Assembly (NCBI GenBank): GCA_963728655.1
Contig: CAVSLD010000002.1
Location: forward strand, 372,001 to 436,000
Direction of reading: 5' to 3'
Source of the DNA: Iamia sp963728655
GTDB taxonomy: Bacteria > Actinomycetota > Acidimicrobiia > Acidimicrobiales > Iamiaceae
Length of the DNA: 64,000 nt
The notes below the pieces were generated by a model. It was given only the letters and a program-made list of their open reading frames with translations, did no database searches and had not been told where the DNA came from. Shown piece after piece: positions 18,333 through 27,699 of this stretch. A program made the position numbers and the translations under genes. Within the stretch, counting starts at the first letter, position 1. Each line of letters opens with the position of its first letter.

Positions 18333-19547
18333 GTGACCGGGCCGGACCGGCGGGAGCTGCTGTCCCGCACCGAGCGCTGGTTCCTGCACAGGGGGCTGCC
18401 GCACCTGATCGAGGACTACCGGGCCCGGGAGGACGTGTTCACCCGGGGCGTCGGCGTCCTGACCCTCGTGGCCCTGGTGGAGGTGGTGAACGCGGTGCGC
18501 CTGGAGTGGCGTTGGTGGCAGAACGTGCTCGCCCTGGTGGGCGGGGCGGCGCTGCTCGTGGCCCTCTTCGTGGCCGTGAACGTGGCGCGGGGACGGCGCC
18601 CGACCCAGGCGCCCGACGACGTCGGCGCGGTGGAGCTGGGCCTGTTCGTCCTCCTGCCCGCCCTGGTGGCCCTGGCCTTCGGGCAGGTCGGCTCCGCCCT
18701 GCTGACCGCGGCGGGCAACGTGGTGCTGCTGCTGCTCGTGTACGTGGTCGCCGGCTACGGGCTCATCCCGATGACCCGGTGGGCGCTCGGCCAGACGGTG
18801 GGGGCGGTGGGGGCGGTCGGGGGCCTGGTGGGGAGGGCCCTGCCGCTGCTGTTCGCCCTGACCATCTTCCTGTTCGTCAACACCGAGGCGTGGCAGGTGG
18901 CCGCCGCGCTCCCGATCTCGCTGTTCGTCGCCACCGGCGGGCTGTTCGTCGTGGTCGGGCTGCTGTTCCTCATGACCCGCCTGCCGACCGAGGTGCGTCG
19001 GCTCGACGACGAGGTCGGCGACGGGGGCAGTGCCGCGGCCTGCCTCGACACGCCGCTGGAGGGCCAGGCCGAGGCGGTCGTGGCCGCCGGAGGGGACGTG
19101 GAGCGGCCCCTGGGTCGGCGTCAGCGGGTGAACGTCTACCTCGTGCTCCTCTTCGCCCAGGCCGTGCAGGTGGTGCTGGTCGCCCTGGCGGTGTTCGTGT
19201 TCTTCGTCGTGTTCGGGCTGGTCGCCGTCCGGCCGGTGGTGGTGGACGCCTGGCTGGGCGAGATCCCCTCCGAGGTGCTGGTGTCGGGCACCGTGCTGGG
19301 GCACCCGATCGAGCTGACGACCGCGCTGCTCCACGTGTCGGGGCTGATGGCCTTCGTGGCCGGGTTCTCGTTCACCGTCGCCATGGTCAGCGACGCGACC
19401 TACCGCGAGGAGTTCTTCGCCGACGTGGTCGCCGAGGTGCGCCAGGCCCTCGGGGTGCGGCGGGCCTACCTGGCGCTGCGGGAGGCGACGACCGCCACGT
19501 CGGCAGATGCCGCCGGCGGCGGGGTCGGGCCGGCCGCCCCGAGCTGA
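18333..19547 (+). CDS. Polytopic membrane protein, unknown
   Basis: 404 residues from GTG 18333. The N-terminal soluble segment (ERWFLHRGLPHLIEDY) is typical of a conserved actinobacterial membrane family. About seven to eight helices follow in two blocks separated by a charged loop near residues 225-265. No transport motif is recognised. The 3' end overlaps the convergent kinase gene by 82 bases. Confidence 0.75.
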   Translation: MTGPDRRELLSRTERWFLHRGLPHLIEDYRAREDVFTRGVGVLTLVALVEVVNAVRLEWRWWQNVLALVGGAALLVALFVAVNVARGRRPTQAPDDVGAVELGLFVLLPALVALAFGQVGSALLTAAGNVVLLLLVYVVAGYGLIPMTRWALGQTVGAVGAVGGLVGRALPLLFALTIFLFVNTEAWQVAAALPISLFVATGGLFVVVGLLFLMTRLPTEVRRLDDEVGDGGSAAACLDTPLEGQAEAVVAAGGDVERPLGRRQRVNVYLVLLFAQAVQVVLVALAVFVFFVVFGLVAVRPVVVDAWLGEIPSEVLVSGTVLGHPIELTTALLHVSGLMAFVAGFSFTVAMVSDATYREEFFADVVAEVRQALGVRRAYLALREATTATSADAAGGGVGPAAPS

Positions 19548-20128
19548 GCCAGCGCGGCGGCCGCGGCCCGTCGGCCGACCGGTCGACAGCCGAGGGTCTG
19601 CTGGCGGGCGACGACCCGGCGCTCGTCGCGCAGCTTGCGCAGCCCCTGGCGGACGAGGACCAGCCGGGGCTTGCGCCCCTCGCGCTGGTCGCGGGCCAGG
19701 CGGCGCCCGAAGGTGACCAGGGCGGGGACCCGCAGCAGCAGGGCGTCGGCGAGGATGCCCTCGTCCCGGCACCGGGCCACGGCCTCGGCCGCGAAGATGC
19801 CCTCGGCGACGACCGTGGTGGCCCCGCCGAGGTCCACCGTGCGGTGCCCGACGGCGCGGTCCTCGGCGAAGGAGTAGGTCGGGACCTCGACGGTGCCGGC
19901 GTGGCAGAGCTCCGAGAGGGCCTTGACCGCGGCCTCGCCGTCCCAGGAGCGGGGGTCCTCCCAGTCGACGCGCCCGGCGGTGCGGGGCATGGCCGGGTCG
20001 TCGCCGTCGCGGTAGAAGTCGTCGAGGGCGACCACCGGCAGGCCGCTGCGCTCGGCGAGGGACGTCTTGCCGCAGCCCGAGGGTCCGGCCAGCACCACCA
20101 CCCGAGCCCGGAGCGCACCACCTGCCAC
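19466..20128 (-). CDS. Uridine kinase-like P-loop ATPase
   Basis: About 220 residues from GTG 20128. Walker A VVVLAGPSGCGKTSLA near residue 10, then VALDDFYRDGDDP, the uridine kinase/phosphoribulokinase substrate motif, VDWEDPRSWD, and VVAEGIFAAE. Predicted to phosphorylate a nucleoside or related small molecule. Stops with TAG at 19466, inside the 3' end of the convergent membrane protein gene; the unconserved C-terminal tail covers that overlap. Confidence 0.82.
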   Translation of the reverse strand: MAGGALRARVVVLAGPSGCGKTSLAERSGLPVVALDDFYRDGDDPAMPRTAGRVDWEDPRSWDGEAAVKALSELCHAGTVEVPTYSFAEDRAVGHRTVDLGGATTVVAEGIFAAEAVARCRDEGILADALLLRVPALVTFGRRLARDQREGRKPRLVLVRQGLRKLRDERRVVARQQTLGCRPVGRRAAAAALAQLGAAGPTPPPAASADVAVVASRSAR

Positions 20129-20283
20129 GGGCGACCAGCCTCGCGCGCGGACGGGCCCGGCGCCCGGTCCGGGGGGCGGGTGCGCGCGGCCGTGCGGCTG
20201 AGGCGCCCCCGTGGCCCGTCGGTGGGCCCTCGCGGGGCCGGTGGGCTCCCGAGGCCTCCCGGCGCTCCGTCTGCTGGACGCGG

Positions 20284-20350
20284 CGATTCGCCGGCCCCGG
20301 CGGCGGGCGGGGCGAGGTGGCGGTCCGTGGGCGATTCGCTGGCGATTCGC
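20284..20350 (-). repeat. Intergenic 11-bp-phased octamer element (inverted copy)
   Basis: CGATTCGC (reverse of GCGAATCG) occurs at 20332 and 20343, 11 bases apart, with an isolated extra octamer at 20284. It lies between divergent kinase and oxidoreductase genes, upstream of the latter. The only locus where the element is on the minus strand. Confidence 0.82.
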
Positions 20351-20404
20351 CGTCCGACGACCGGCGGGGGCGGCGGGGAGGTCCGCACGGGCCAGACTCC
20401 GGAG

Positions 20405-21484
20405 GTGACCGCACCGACCACCGATGCACCCATCCGCATCGCGATCGTGGGCCTGGGGATCGGCCGGCTCCACGTCATCGCCTGTGCCGAGCTCAGGCAC
20501 CGCTACCGGGTCGTGGCCGTCTGCGACGTCGACGGCGAGCGGTCCCGCGAGGTGGCGGGCTGGCTGCGCGACGTCCGCGCCCTCACCGACCTCGACGACG
20601 TGCTCGCCGCCGACGACGTCGACGTCGTGGACCTCTGCACGCCGCCGGCCCAGCACCGCGAGCAGGTCGAGCGCTGCCTGCGCGCCGGCAAGGACGTGAT
20701 CTGCGAGAAGCCCCTGGTCGGCTCCGTGCGCGAGGTCGACGAGCTGGCCGAGCTGGAGGTCGAGACGGGGCGGTCGGTCATGCCCATCCTCCAGTACCGG
20801 TTCGGCCGGGGCATCCAGAAGGTCCGTGCCCTCGTGGACGCCGGCCTCACAGGGCGCCCCTACGTCGCCAACATCGACGTGGCCTGGCGGCGGGGCGAGG
20901 ACTACTACGCCGCCCCGTGGCGGGGTCGGTGGGAGACCGAGCTCGGCGGCACGCTGCTGTCGCACGCCGTCCACGCCCTCGACATGGCCCTCTTCGTGCT
21001 CGGACCGCCGGTGGGGGTCTGGGCCCGGACGGCGACGCTCGTCAACGACGTGGAGGTGGAGGACTGCGCCGTGGTCACCCTGCGCTTCGCCGACGGTTCG
21101 CTGGCCACGCTGTCGGCCACGGTCGGCTCGGTGGCCGAGATCTCGCGGCACCGGTTCACCTTCGAGCACCTGACCGCCGAGTCCGGCACCGAGCCCTACA
21201 CCAACGGGTCAGAGCCCTGGGAGATCACCGTCGCCGACGACGAGCACCGTGCCGCGGTCGCCGAGCTGGTGGCGGGGCGCACCGAGGACCCCGAGGACTA
21301 CGTGGGCCAGCTCGACCGCTATGCCACCGCCCGGGCCGAGGGCGGCGCGCTCCCCGTCACCCTGGCCGACGCTCGCACGGCCCTGGAGGTGGTCACCGCC
21401 ATGTACGTCTCCGCCCGCGAAGATCGCGAGGTGCACCTGCCCCTCGCCGCCGACGACCCCGCCCTCGACGGGTGGCGGCCATGA
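20405..21484 (+). CDS. Gfo/Idh/MocA-family oxidoreductase
   Basis: 359 residues from GTG 20405. Rossmann fold IAIVGLGIGRLHV, acidic residue after strand 2 (VAVCDVD), VDVVDLCTPPAQHREQ, and the family motif GKDVICEKPL with the catalytic lysine. C-terminal beta-sheet domain with HAVHALDMALFVLG. Predicted NAD(P)-dependent sugar or cyclitol dehydrogenase. Its TGA overlaps the ATG of the PmoA-like gene by 4 bases, so the two are translated together and probably act on the same carbohydrate. Confidence 0.88.
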   Translation: MTAPTTDAPIRIAIVGLGIGRLHVIACAELRHRYRVVAVCDVDGERSREVAGWLRDVRALTDLDDVLAADDVDVVDLCTPPAQHREQVERCLRAGKDVICEKPLVGSVREVDELAELEVETGRSVMPILQYRFGRGIQKVRALVDAGLTGRPYVANIDVAWRRGEDYYAAPWRGRWETELGGTLLSHAVHALDMALFVLGPPVGVWARTATLVNDVEVEDCAVVTLRFADGSLATLSATVGSVAEISRHRFTFEHLTAESGTEPYTNGSEPWEITVADDEHRAAVAELVAGRTEDPEDYVGQLDRYATARAEGGALPVTLADARTALEVVTAMYVSAREDREVHLPLAADDPALDGWRP

Positions 21485-22359
21485 ACCCCCCTGACGTCGG
21501 CGAGGTCACCGTCGAGGAGGGCGACGGCCAGATCACCGTGGGCGGGGCCTGGACCTACCACTGGGGGGCCCGTCGCCGCCCGTTCCTCCACCCGGTCACC
21601 ACCCCGGCCGGCCACGTGTTGAGCCGCGACGCCCCCGACGACCACCCGTGGCACCACGGTCTGTGGTTCTGCATCAAGTTCGTCGACGGCGACAACTTCT
21701 GGGAGGAGATGGACCCCTACGGGGTGATCCGCCACCAGGGGCCGCCCCGTGTCGAGCGGATCCCTGGTGGTGCGGTGGCCGTCCGGGGTGAGCTCCACTG
21801 GATCCGACCCGACCGGGAGACCGTGGCCCTGGTCGAGCACCGGTCCCTCACCCACGTGCCGTTGGCCCCCGACGCCTATGCCATCGACCTCGACACCACC
21901 CTCGTGTCGGACCAGCCCTGCCACATCGACCGGACGCCCTTCACGACCTGGGGCGGCTACGGCGGCCTCACCCTCCGCGGCCCCGCCGACTGGTCCGACA
22001 CCACCTTGATGCTCGACGACGGCTCGACCCACGACCGGATCCACGGCGTGACCTCGACCTGGTGCGACCTCACCGGCACGCCCCCCGCCGGCGGCCCCGA
22101 CGACCGCGCCGGGGTCGCCCTGCTGGACCACCCCGGCAACCGCCGACACCCGGTGCCCTTCTACGGCAGCACCCGCGCCGAGACCTACGGCGACGAGGGT
22201 TGGTCGAACTTCTTCAACGCCGCCTTCCTCTGGCACGAGGGCATGGACCTCGACGCCGGCGAGGCGCTCCGCGTCCGCCACCGGGTGGTCGTCCACGACG
22301 GGACCTGGTCTCGCGACCGCCTCGCGGCGGCGTGGGCCGACCTGCTCGAAGGAGCCTGA
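21481..22359 (+). CDS. PmoA-like (DUF6807) protein
   Basis: 292 residues. Motifs RPFLHPVTTPAGHVLSRD, DDHPWHHGLWF and DNFWEEM are hallmarks of the PmoA family of beta-sandwich proteins commonly found next to sugar oxidoreductases. Conserved histidines suggest metal or sugar binding; the reaction is not known. ATGA overlap with the upstream oxidoreductase. Followed by a GC-rich hairpin. Confidence 0.85.
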   Translation: MNPPDVGEVTVEEGDGQITVGGAWTYHWGARRRPFLHPVTTPAGHVLSRDAPDDHPWHHGLWFCIKFVDGDNFWEEMDPYGVIRHQGPPRVERIPGGAVAVRGELHWIRPDRETVALVEHRSLTHVPLAPDAYAIDLDTTLVSDQPCHIDRTPFTTWGGYGGLTLRGPADWSDTTLMLDDGSTHDRIHGVTSTWCDLTGTPPAGGPDDRAGVALLDHPGNRRHPVPFYGSTRAETYGDEGWSNFFNAAFLWHEGMDLDAGEALRVRHRVVVHDGTWSRDRLAAAWADLLEGA

Positions 22360-22365
22360 CGGCGG

Positions 22366-22388
22366 GGCCGGGGGCTCTGCCCCCGGCC
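22366..22388. terminator. GC hairpin after the PmoA-like gene
   Basis: Perfect 9-bp stem GGCCGGGGG / CCCCCGGCC with a 5-base loop, starting 7 bases after the stop codon. No T run, as usual in high-GC actinobacteria. Confidence 0.75.
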
Positions 22389-22389
22389 G

Positions 22390-23211
22390 GCTCCGCAGCG
22401 AGTCCGTCGGCGGCCCCTCGTCCGCCACCCCGTCGTCCTGGTTGCCCTCGGGCGAGGTGCTCCCCGTCGCCGGGCCGGCGGGGCGCCCACCCGGGTCCTG
22501 GTCGCGGCCGTTCCCCTCCGGCCCGGAACCCGGGGGGTCGGCGTCGCGGGTCCGCAGCGGTGGGTCGCGGAGGGGGTCGACCACCGTCGTCGGATCGCCT
22601 TCGGGGGTCGGGTCCGACGGCCAGGCGCCCGGCAGCCTGAACCCCGGCGCCAGTCGGTAGACGCCCCTCCGGACCCGCTCGGCGCGGAGGGCGTCGTGCT
22701 CGTGGCCGAGGGCGTCGGCCAGGGCCTTCACCGGGTGGGGACCGGCGACCAGGTAGCCGTAGCGGTGCAGCCAGGCGTGGACCTCGACGAGGGCGAGCTC
22801 GCCGTGAGCGGCCAGGACGGCCAGGCAGGTCCGGCGCAGCGCGCTGCCGCCGAGGGGCTCGGCGTCCTCGGCCGCCGGGGGTAGGGGCGCGTGGTGCACC
22901 GCCGGGGGCCGGCGGCCCCGCTGCCACGGGATCGGGGGCCAGAGGGTGTCGCGGAGCTCCTCCAGCTCCCACAGCAGCTCGAGCCGCTCGGCGGCCCCGT
23001 CGACCATGGCCCGGTCGAGCACGTCGAGGCGGTGGAACAGCTCGTCGCGCTCGACCTGGAGCGCCAGGCGGGTCGCAGGGCGCAGCCCGGCCCGGCGACG
23101 GTTCGGGAAGAGGCGGGAGCCGCCCAGGGTCGGGGGGCGGCCTCGCGTCGACGCCTCCGACCACGGCGGGGGAGGGTCGGTGGGGGACGAGGGGGCGGAG
23201 GGTGTGCGCAC
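22390..23211 (-). CDS. Conserved winged-helix-like hypothetical protein, 3' end unresolved
   Basis: The central part is clearly coding: LALQVERDELFHRLDVLDRA, a helical segment, then LAVLAAHGELALVEVHAWLHRYGYLVA and LADALGHEHD, which look like a winged helix. Start taken as GTG 23211, uncertain. The C-terminus becomes Pro/Gly/Asp-rich and no stop occurs in this frame before it would run antisense through the whole PmoA-like gene, so either a frameshift hides the true stop or the end overlaps. A TGTCACACCCCCTC promoter-like site lies 78 bases upstream. Confidence 0.6.
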
Positions 23212-23288
23212 GGGACGACCTCGGGCGGGCGGAGGGGACCAGCGGCGGTCGGTGACCGCATCCCACCACCACGAGGTGCCGTGACCCC

Positions 23289-23310
23289 ATCCTGGCGAGG
23301 GGGTGTGACA
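23289..23310 (-). promoter_or_regulatory. PafBC/RecA-NDp-like promoter, copy 1
   Basis: Minus strand TGTCACACCCCCTC, 2 bases, then CAGGAT as -10. Shared with sites at 34852-34873 and 36969-36990. Spacing between TGTC and the -10 resembles the DNA-damage promoter TTGTCRGTG-N8-TAnnnT. Confidence 0.55.
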
Positions 23311-23339
23311 GCAGCCCCCTCCCGGTGGTCGGTGGGACG

Positions 23340-23358
23340 GCGAATCGCCGTCGAATCG
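23340..23358 (+). repeat. Intergenic 11-bp-phased octamer element, one copy
   Basis: GCGAATCG at 23340 and TCGAATCG at 23351, 11 bases apart, between the winged-helix gene promoter and the dnaE2 LexA box. Confidence 0.8.
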
Positions 23359-23471
23359 CCACCCCAGGACCGACCGTGAGGCGGTGGCGAGGCCGCGCCC
23401 TGCCGTCGTCGACCGGCGCGACCAGGGCCGACCCACCCCGGTGCCTCCAGGAGGGGTCGCGCCCGAGCACG

Positions 23472-23487
23472 CCGAACATGTGTTCGG
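23472..23487. promoter_or_regulatory. LexA (SOS) box upstream of dnaE2
   Basis: CCGAACATGTGTTCGG, perfectly symmetric in its 6-base arms (consensus TCGAAC-N4-GTTCGA). It lies 17 bases before the dnaE2 ATG, with TACAGT just downstream as a plausible -10. Confidence 0.9.
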
Positions 23488-23504
23488 TACAGTCACGATC
23501 CCCT

Positions 23505-26500
23505 ATGGGCTTCAACAACCCGACCCAGCCCTGGTCCCAGATCGAGCGCACCCTCTCGGGTCGCGCCCCCACCACCGTGCACCGTGGCGTGCCCGCCGAC
23601 GGCGGCGACAGCCCCGCATGGTCGTCACACCGCAGCGCCTACGAGCCGCCCGCCGACCTCACCGCCCGCCGGCGCCCCCGCCCGGGCGGTCCGGCCTACG
23701 CCGAGCTCCACTGCCGGTCCAACTTCAGCTTCCTCGAGGGCGCCTCCCACCCCGAGGAGCTGGTGGAGGAGGCCGCCCGCCTCGAGCTGGAGGCCCTCGC
23801 CCTCACCGACCGCGACGGGTTCTACGGCGTCGTCCGCCAGTCCGAGGCCGCCGCCGCGGTGGGCGTGCCCAGCGTGTTCGGGGCCGACGTGGGCCTGGTC
23901 GACCAGCCCGGCGCGGGTGACGCCCCGGGGCGGGTGGTGGTCCTGGCGCGGGGCCCGTCGGGCTATGCCCGCCTGGCCCGGGCCGTGAGCCAGGGCCAGA
24001 TGGCGGGGGAGAAGGGCGCGCCCCGCCTCACCCTGGGGGGTCTGGCCGAGATCGGGGGCCGATCGACGGCGGGGGAGGGCGACTGGGTCGTGCTCACCGG
24101 CGGCGCCGACGGCATCGTCCCCGCCGCCCTCCTGGCCCACGGGCCGGCCGCCGCCCGCCGCCACCTCCAGCGCCTGGCGACCACCTTCGGGCCCGAGCAC
24201 CTCCGGGTCGAGATCTGGGACCACGGCGACCCCATCGACGCGGCCCGCAACGACGCCCTGGTCGACATCGCCCTGCGCACCGGGGTGGAGGTCGTGGCCA
24301 CCAACGACGTCCACTACGCCACCCCCGCCCGCCGCCGCCTGGCCTCGGCCCTGGCCGCGGTCCGCGAGCGCCGCGGCCTCGACGACCACGACCCCTGGGT
24401 GCCGGCCGGGGGTGGCGCCCACCTGCGCTCCGCAGCCGAGCAGGCCCGTCGCTTCAGCCGCTTCCCCGGCGCCGTGGAGGGCGCCGTGACCCTGGGTCGG
24501 GAGCTGGCCTTCGACCTCCGCCTCGTCGCCCCCGAGCTGCCCCCCTTCCCCTGCCCCCCCGACGAGCAGGGTCGGCCCCGCACCGAGATGGCCCACCTCC
24601 GGGCCCTGGTCGAGGAGGGGGCCACCCGCCGCTACGGCCCCCGTCCCGTGGGCGGGCTCCGCACCCGGGCCTGGGACCAGATCGACCACGAGCTCGACCT
24701 CATCGAGGCCCTCGGCTTCCCCGGCTACTTCCTGGTCGTCTGGGACATCGTCCGCTTCTGCAAGGAGCAGGACATCTACTGCCAGGGCCGGGGCTCGGCG
24801 GCCAACTCGGCGGTGTGCTTCGCCCTCGACATCACCGCTGCCGACGCGGTGGGGCTGGGCCTGCTCTTCGAGCGCTTCCTCTCCCCCGAGCGCGACGGGC
24901 CCCCGGACATCGACATCGACATCGAGTCGACCCGGCGCGAGGAGGTCATCCAGTACGTCTACGAGCGCCACGGCCGGCTCCACGCCGCCCAGGTGGCCAA
25001 CGTCATCTGCTACCGGGGCCGGTCGGCCGTCCGGGACATGGCCCGGGCCCTCGGCTACGCCCCCGGCCAGCAGGACGCCTGGGCCAAGCAGGTCGACCGC
25101 TGGGCCGGGCTGGAGCCGACGGGGTCGGGCCAGGTCCGGGGCCCCGGCGGCACCCCCGCCGAGGTCGACATCCCCGAACCCGTCATCGAGCTGGCCCGCG
25201 AGGTCGCCGACGCGCCCCGCCACCTGGGGATCCACTCCGGCGGCATGGTCATCTGCGATCGCCCCGTCGTCGAGGTCTGCCCGGTGGAGTGGGCCCGCAT
25301 GGCCGACCGCAGCGTCCTGCAGTGGGACAAGGACGACTGCGCCACCGCCGGCCTGGTGAAGTTCGACCTCCTCGGGCTGGGGATGCTCTCGGCGCTCCAC
25401 CTGGCCCTCGACGCGGTGCGGGACTGGTCCGGTCGGCGCCTCGACATGGCCGAGCTGCCCCAGGACCCGGAGGTCTACGCCATGCTCTGCCGGGCCGACT
25501 CGGTGGGCGTGTTCCAGGTGGAGTCCCGCGCCCAGATGGCCACCCTTCCCCGGTTGAAGCCCCGACGGTTCTACGACCTGGTGGTCGAGGTGGCCCTGAT
25601 CCGCCCGGGCCCGATCCAGGGCGGGTCGGTCCACCCCTACATCCGACGCCGCAACGGCCAGGAGGACGTCACCTACCCCCACCCCCTCTGCGAGCCGGCC
25701 CTGCGCAAGACCCTCGGCATCCCCCTCTTCCAGGAGCAGCTCATGCAGCTGGCCATCGACGTGGCCGGCTTCACCCCGGCCGAGTCCGACCAGCTCCGCC
25801 AGGCCATGGGGTCCAAGCGCAGCCAGCGCCGCATGGAGACGCTGCACCAGCGGTTCCGCCGGGGGGCGATGGCCCGGGGCGTCGACGACGAGGTGACCGA
25901 GCAGCTCTGGGAGAAGCTGGCCGCGTTCGCCAACTACGGCTTCCCCGAGAGCCACTCGGTCAGCTTCGCCTACCTCGTCTACGCCTCGTCGTGGCTCAAG
26001 CGCTACGAGCCCGCGGCCTTCTGCGCCGGGCTCCTGAACGCCCAGCCCATGGGCTTCTACTCGCCCCACTCCCTGGTGCGCGACGCCCGCCGCCACGGCG
26101 TCCCGGTGCGCAGCCCCGACGTCAACGCGTCCGAGGCGGGGGCCACCCTCGAGGTCGACGCCGTCGACCGGGCCGGGCCCCGCGCCCACCCGGGCGCCCC
26201 ACCCGAGCAGTGGGGGGTGGGCGGCCCCGCGGTGCGCCTGGGCATCGGGTCGGTCCGGGGCATCGGCGACGAGCTGGCCGAGGCCATCGCAGCCGGTCGG
26301 CCCTACACCGACGCCGAGGACCTGGCCCGCCGGTCGGGGGCCGGCCTCCCCGCCCTCGAGGCCCTGGCCACCGCAGGGGCCCTCGACTGCTTCGGGCCCG
26401 ACCGGCGCTCCGCCCTCTGGACCGTCGGGGCGGTGGCCCAGTCCCGGCCGGACCGGCTGGCCGGCGTCGTCACCGGGGCCGAGGCCCCCCACCTGCCGGG

Positions 26501-26930
26501 CATGAGCCCGGCCGAGGAGGCCTCGGCCGACCTGTGGGCCACCGGCATCAGCGCCGATGGCCACCCCACCCGCTTCATCCGGGCCGAGCTGGACCGCCTC
26601 GGCGTGGTCACCGCCACCGGGCTGGTCACCCACCCGGCCCCTGACCCCGACCACCCGCCCCACGTCCTGGTGGGTGGCGTCGTCACCCACCGCCAGCGAC
26701 CGGCCACCGCCGGCGGCACGATCTTCGTGAACCTGGAGGACGAGACAGGCCTGGTCAACGTGGTCGTCTCCAAGGGCTGCTGGACCCGGAACCGCCGGGT
26801 GGCGGCCTCGGCCCCCGCCCTGCTGGTGCGGGGCCGCCTGGAGCGCTCCGAGGGGGTGGTGAACGTGCTGGCCGAGCAGATGTGGGCCCTCGACCTCGAC
26901 GCCCCGGCCCGCAGCCGCGACTTCCGCTGA
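23505..26930 (+). CDS. dnaE2: Error-prone DNA polymerase III alpha subunit DnaE2
   Basis: 1141 residues. ATG 23505 gives the start MGFNNPTQPWSQIERTL, close to mycobacterial DnaE2 (MGW..). PHP domain first (YAELHCRSNFSFLEGASHPEE is split here only by description), then the polymerase palm with RGSAANSAVCFALDIT and DGPPDIDIDIES carrying catalytic aspartates, MGSKRSQRRMET fingers region, and a C-terminal OB domain. Performs SOS-induced translesion synthesis with ImuA' and ImuB, encoded 9-11 kb upstream under a matching LexA box. Full length, no frameshift. Confidence 0.95.
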   Translation: MGFNNPTQPWSQIERTLSGRAPTTVHRGVPADGGDSPAWSSHRSAYEPPADLTARRRPRPGGPAYAELHCRSNFSFLEGASHPEELVEEAARLELEALALTDRDGFYGVVRQSEAAAAVGVPSVFGADVGLVDQPGAGDAPGRVVVLARGPSGYARLARAVSQGQMAGEKGAPRLTLGGLAEIGGRSTAGEGDWVVLTGGADGIVPAALLAHGPAAARRHLQRLATTFGPEHLRVEIWDHGDPIDAARNDALVDIALRTGVEVVATNDVHYATPARRRLASALAAVRERRGLDDHDPWVPAGGGAHLRSAAEQARRFSRFPGAVEGAVTLGRELAFDLRLVAPELPPFPCPPDEQGRPRTEMAHLRALVEEGATRRYGPRPVGGLRTRAWDQIDHELDLIEALGFPGYFLVVWDIVRFCKEQDIYCQGRGSAANSAVCFALDITAADAVGLGLLFERFLSPERDGPPDIDIDIESTRREEVIQYVYERHGRLHAAQVANVICYRGRSAVRDMARALGYAPGQQDAWAKQVDRWAGLEPTGSGQVRGPGGTPAEVDIPEPVIELAREVADAPRHLGIHSGGMVICDRPVVEVCPVEWARMADRSVLQWDKDDCATAGLVKFDLLGLGMLSALHLALDAVRDWSGRRLDMAELPQDPEVYAMLCRADSVGVFQVESRAQMATLPRLKPRRFYDLVVEVALIRPGPIQGGSVHPYIRRRNGQEDVTYPHPLCEPALRKTLGIPLFQEQLMQLAIDVAGFTPAESDQLRQAMGSKRSQRRMETLHQRFRRGAMARGVDDEVTEQLWEKLAAFANYGFPESHSVSFAYLVYASSWLKRYEPAAFCAGLLNAQPMGFYSPHSLVRDARRHGVPVRSPDVNASEAGATLEVDAVDRAGPRAHPGAPPEQWGVGGPAVRLGIGSVRGIGDELAEAIAAGRPYTDAEDLARRSGAGLPALEALATAGALDCFGPDRRSALWTVGAVAQSRPDRLAGVVTGAEAPHLPGMSPAEEASADLWATGISADGHPTRFIRAELDRLGVVTATGLVTHPAPDPDHPPHVLVGGVVTHRQRPATAGGTIFVNLEDETGLVNVVVSKGCWTRNRRVAASAPALLVRGRLERSEGVVNVLAEQMWALDLDAPARSRDFR

Positions 26931-27012
26931 CCCCGGCCGGTCGGGCCCCTGCCTCCCGCCGACCCCCTCCCATCGGCCACAGTGGTCCGACCCACGTCGA
27001 GAGGACCCCACC

Positions 27013-27699
27013 GTGCCCCGATCCCGCATCGCCGCCTGCGCCCTGGCCGCAGCCCTCCTCGTGGGCGTCGTCGCCTGCGGGGGCGACGACGACTCGGGGA
27101 CGACCACCACCAGCACGTCGACCCTGCCCGACGCCCCGACCACCGCCGACGAGGCCGGCGGCTCGACCACCACCGCCGGCGGGGGCGACGAGGCCACCAC
27201 GACCACCACCAGCCCCAACCTGCCGCCCAGCGACAGCCCGCTCGTCGACCAGCTCCTCGACCCCTCCGCGGTGGGGGAGGGCTTCGCCCCCGACGACACC
27301 CTGGGCGACGGCACCTTCGACGGCGACCTGTGCGAGGACGTCATCGTCGAGCCCAGCTGGGACGACCAGGCCGGCCAGGGCCTGACCGAGCCCGAGGAGG
27401 GGGGCGACCTCACGGCCTTCACCCAGGCCGTCCTCGAGTTCGCCGACGAGGCCGCGGCCGAGGCGTTCGTGGGCGAGGTGCGCGACGGCCAGACGACCTG
27501 CCTGGGGGGCGAGGCGTCCGACGTCGACGCCGGTGACCAGGCGTTCCTCATCTCGGTCAGCGACGAGGAGGGCTCGTCGGCGGCGGCCGTGGTCCGGATC
27601 GGCACCCGGGTCACCGCCCTCACCGCCCTGGGCCCCACCGATCCCGGGCCCCTGGACGAGGACCTGGTGCAGCAGGCCGCCGCCGCCATCGGTGGCTGA
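27013..27699 (+). CDS. Threonine-rich lipoprotein, unknown
   Basis: 228 residues from GTG. Signal peptide with lipobox VVACG (Cys about residue 21), then a Thr/Ser/Gly-rich linker of ~50 residues likely to be surface-exposed, and a folded domain from LPPSDSPLVDQLLDPSAVG to the end with two cysteines that could pair. Such domains are common in actinobacterial lipoproteins of unknown role. The stop overlaps the GTG of the methyltransferase gene by 8 bases. Confidence 0.75.
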   Translation: MPRSRIAACALAAALLVGVVACGGDDDSGTTTTSTSTLPDAPTTADEAGGSTTTAGGGDEATTTTTSPNLPPSDSPLVDQLLDPSAVGEGFAPDDTLGDGTFDGDLCEDVIVEPSWDDQAGQGLTEPEEGGDLTAFTQAVLEFADEAAAEAFVGEVRDGQTTCLGGEASDVDAGDQAFLISVSDEEGSSAAAVVRIGTRVTALTALGPTDPGPLDEDLVQQAAAAIGG

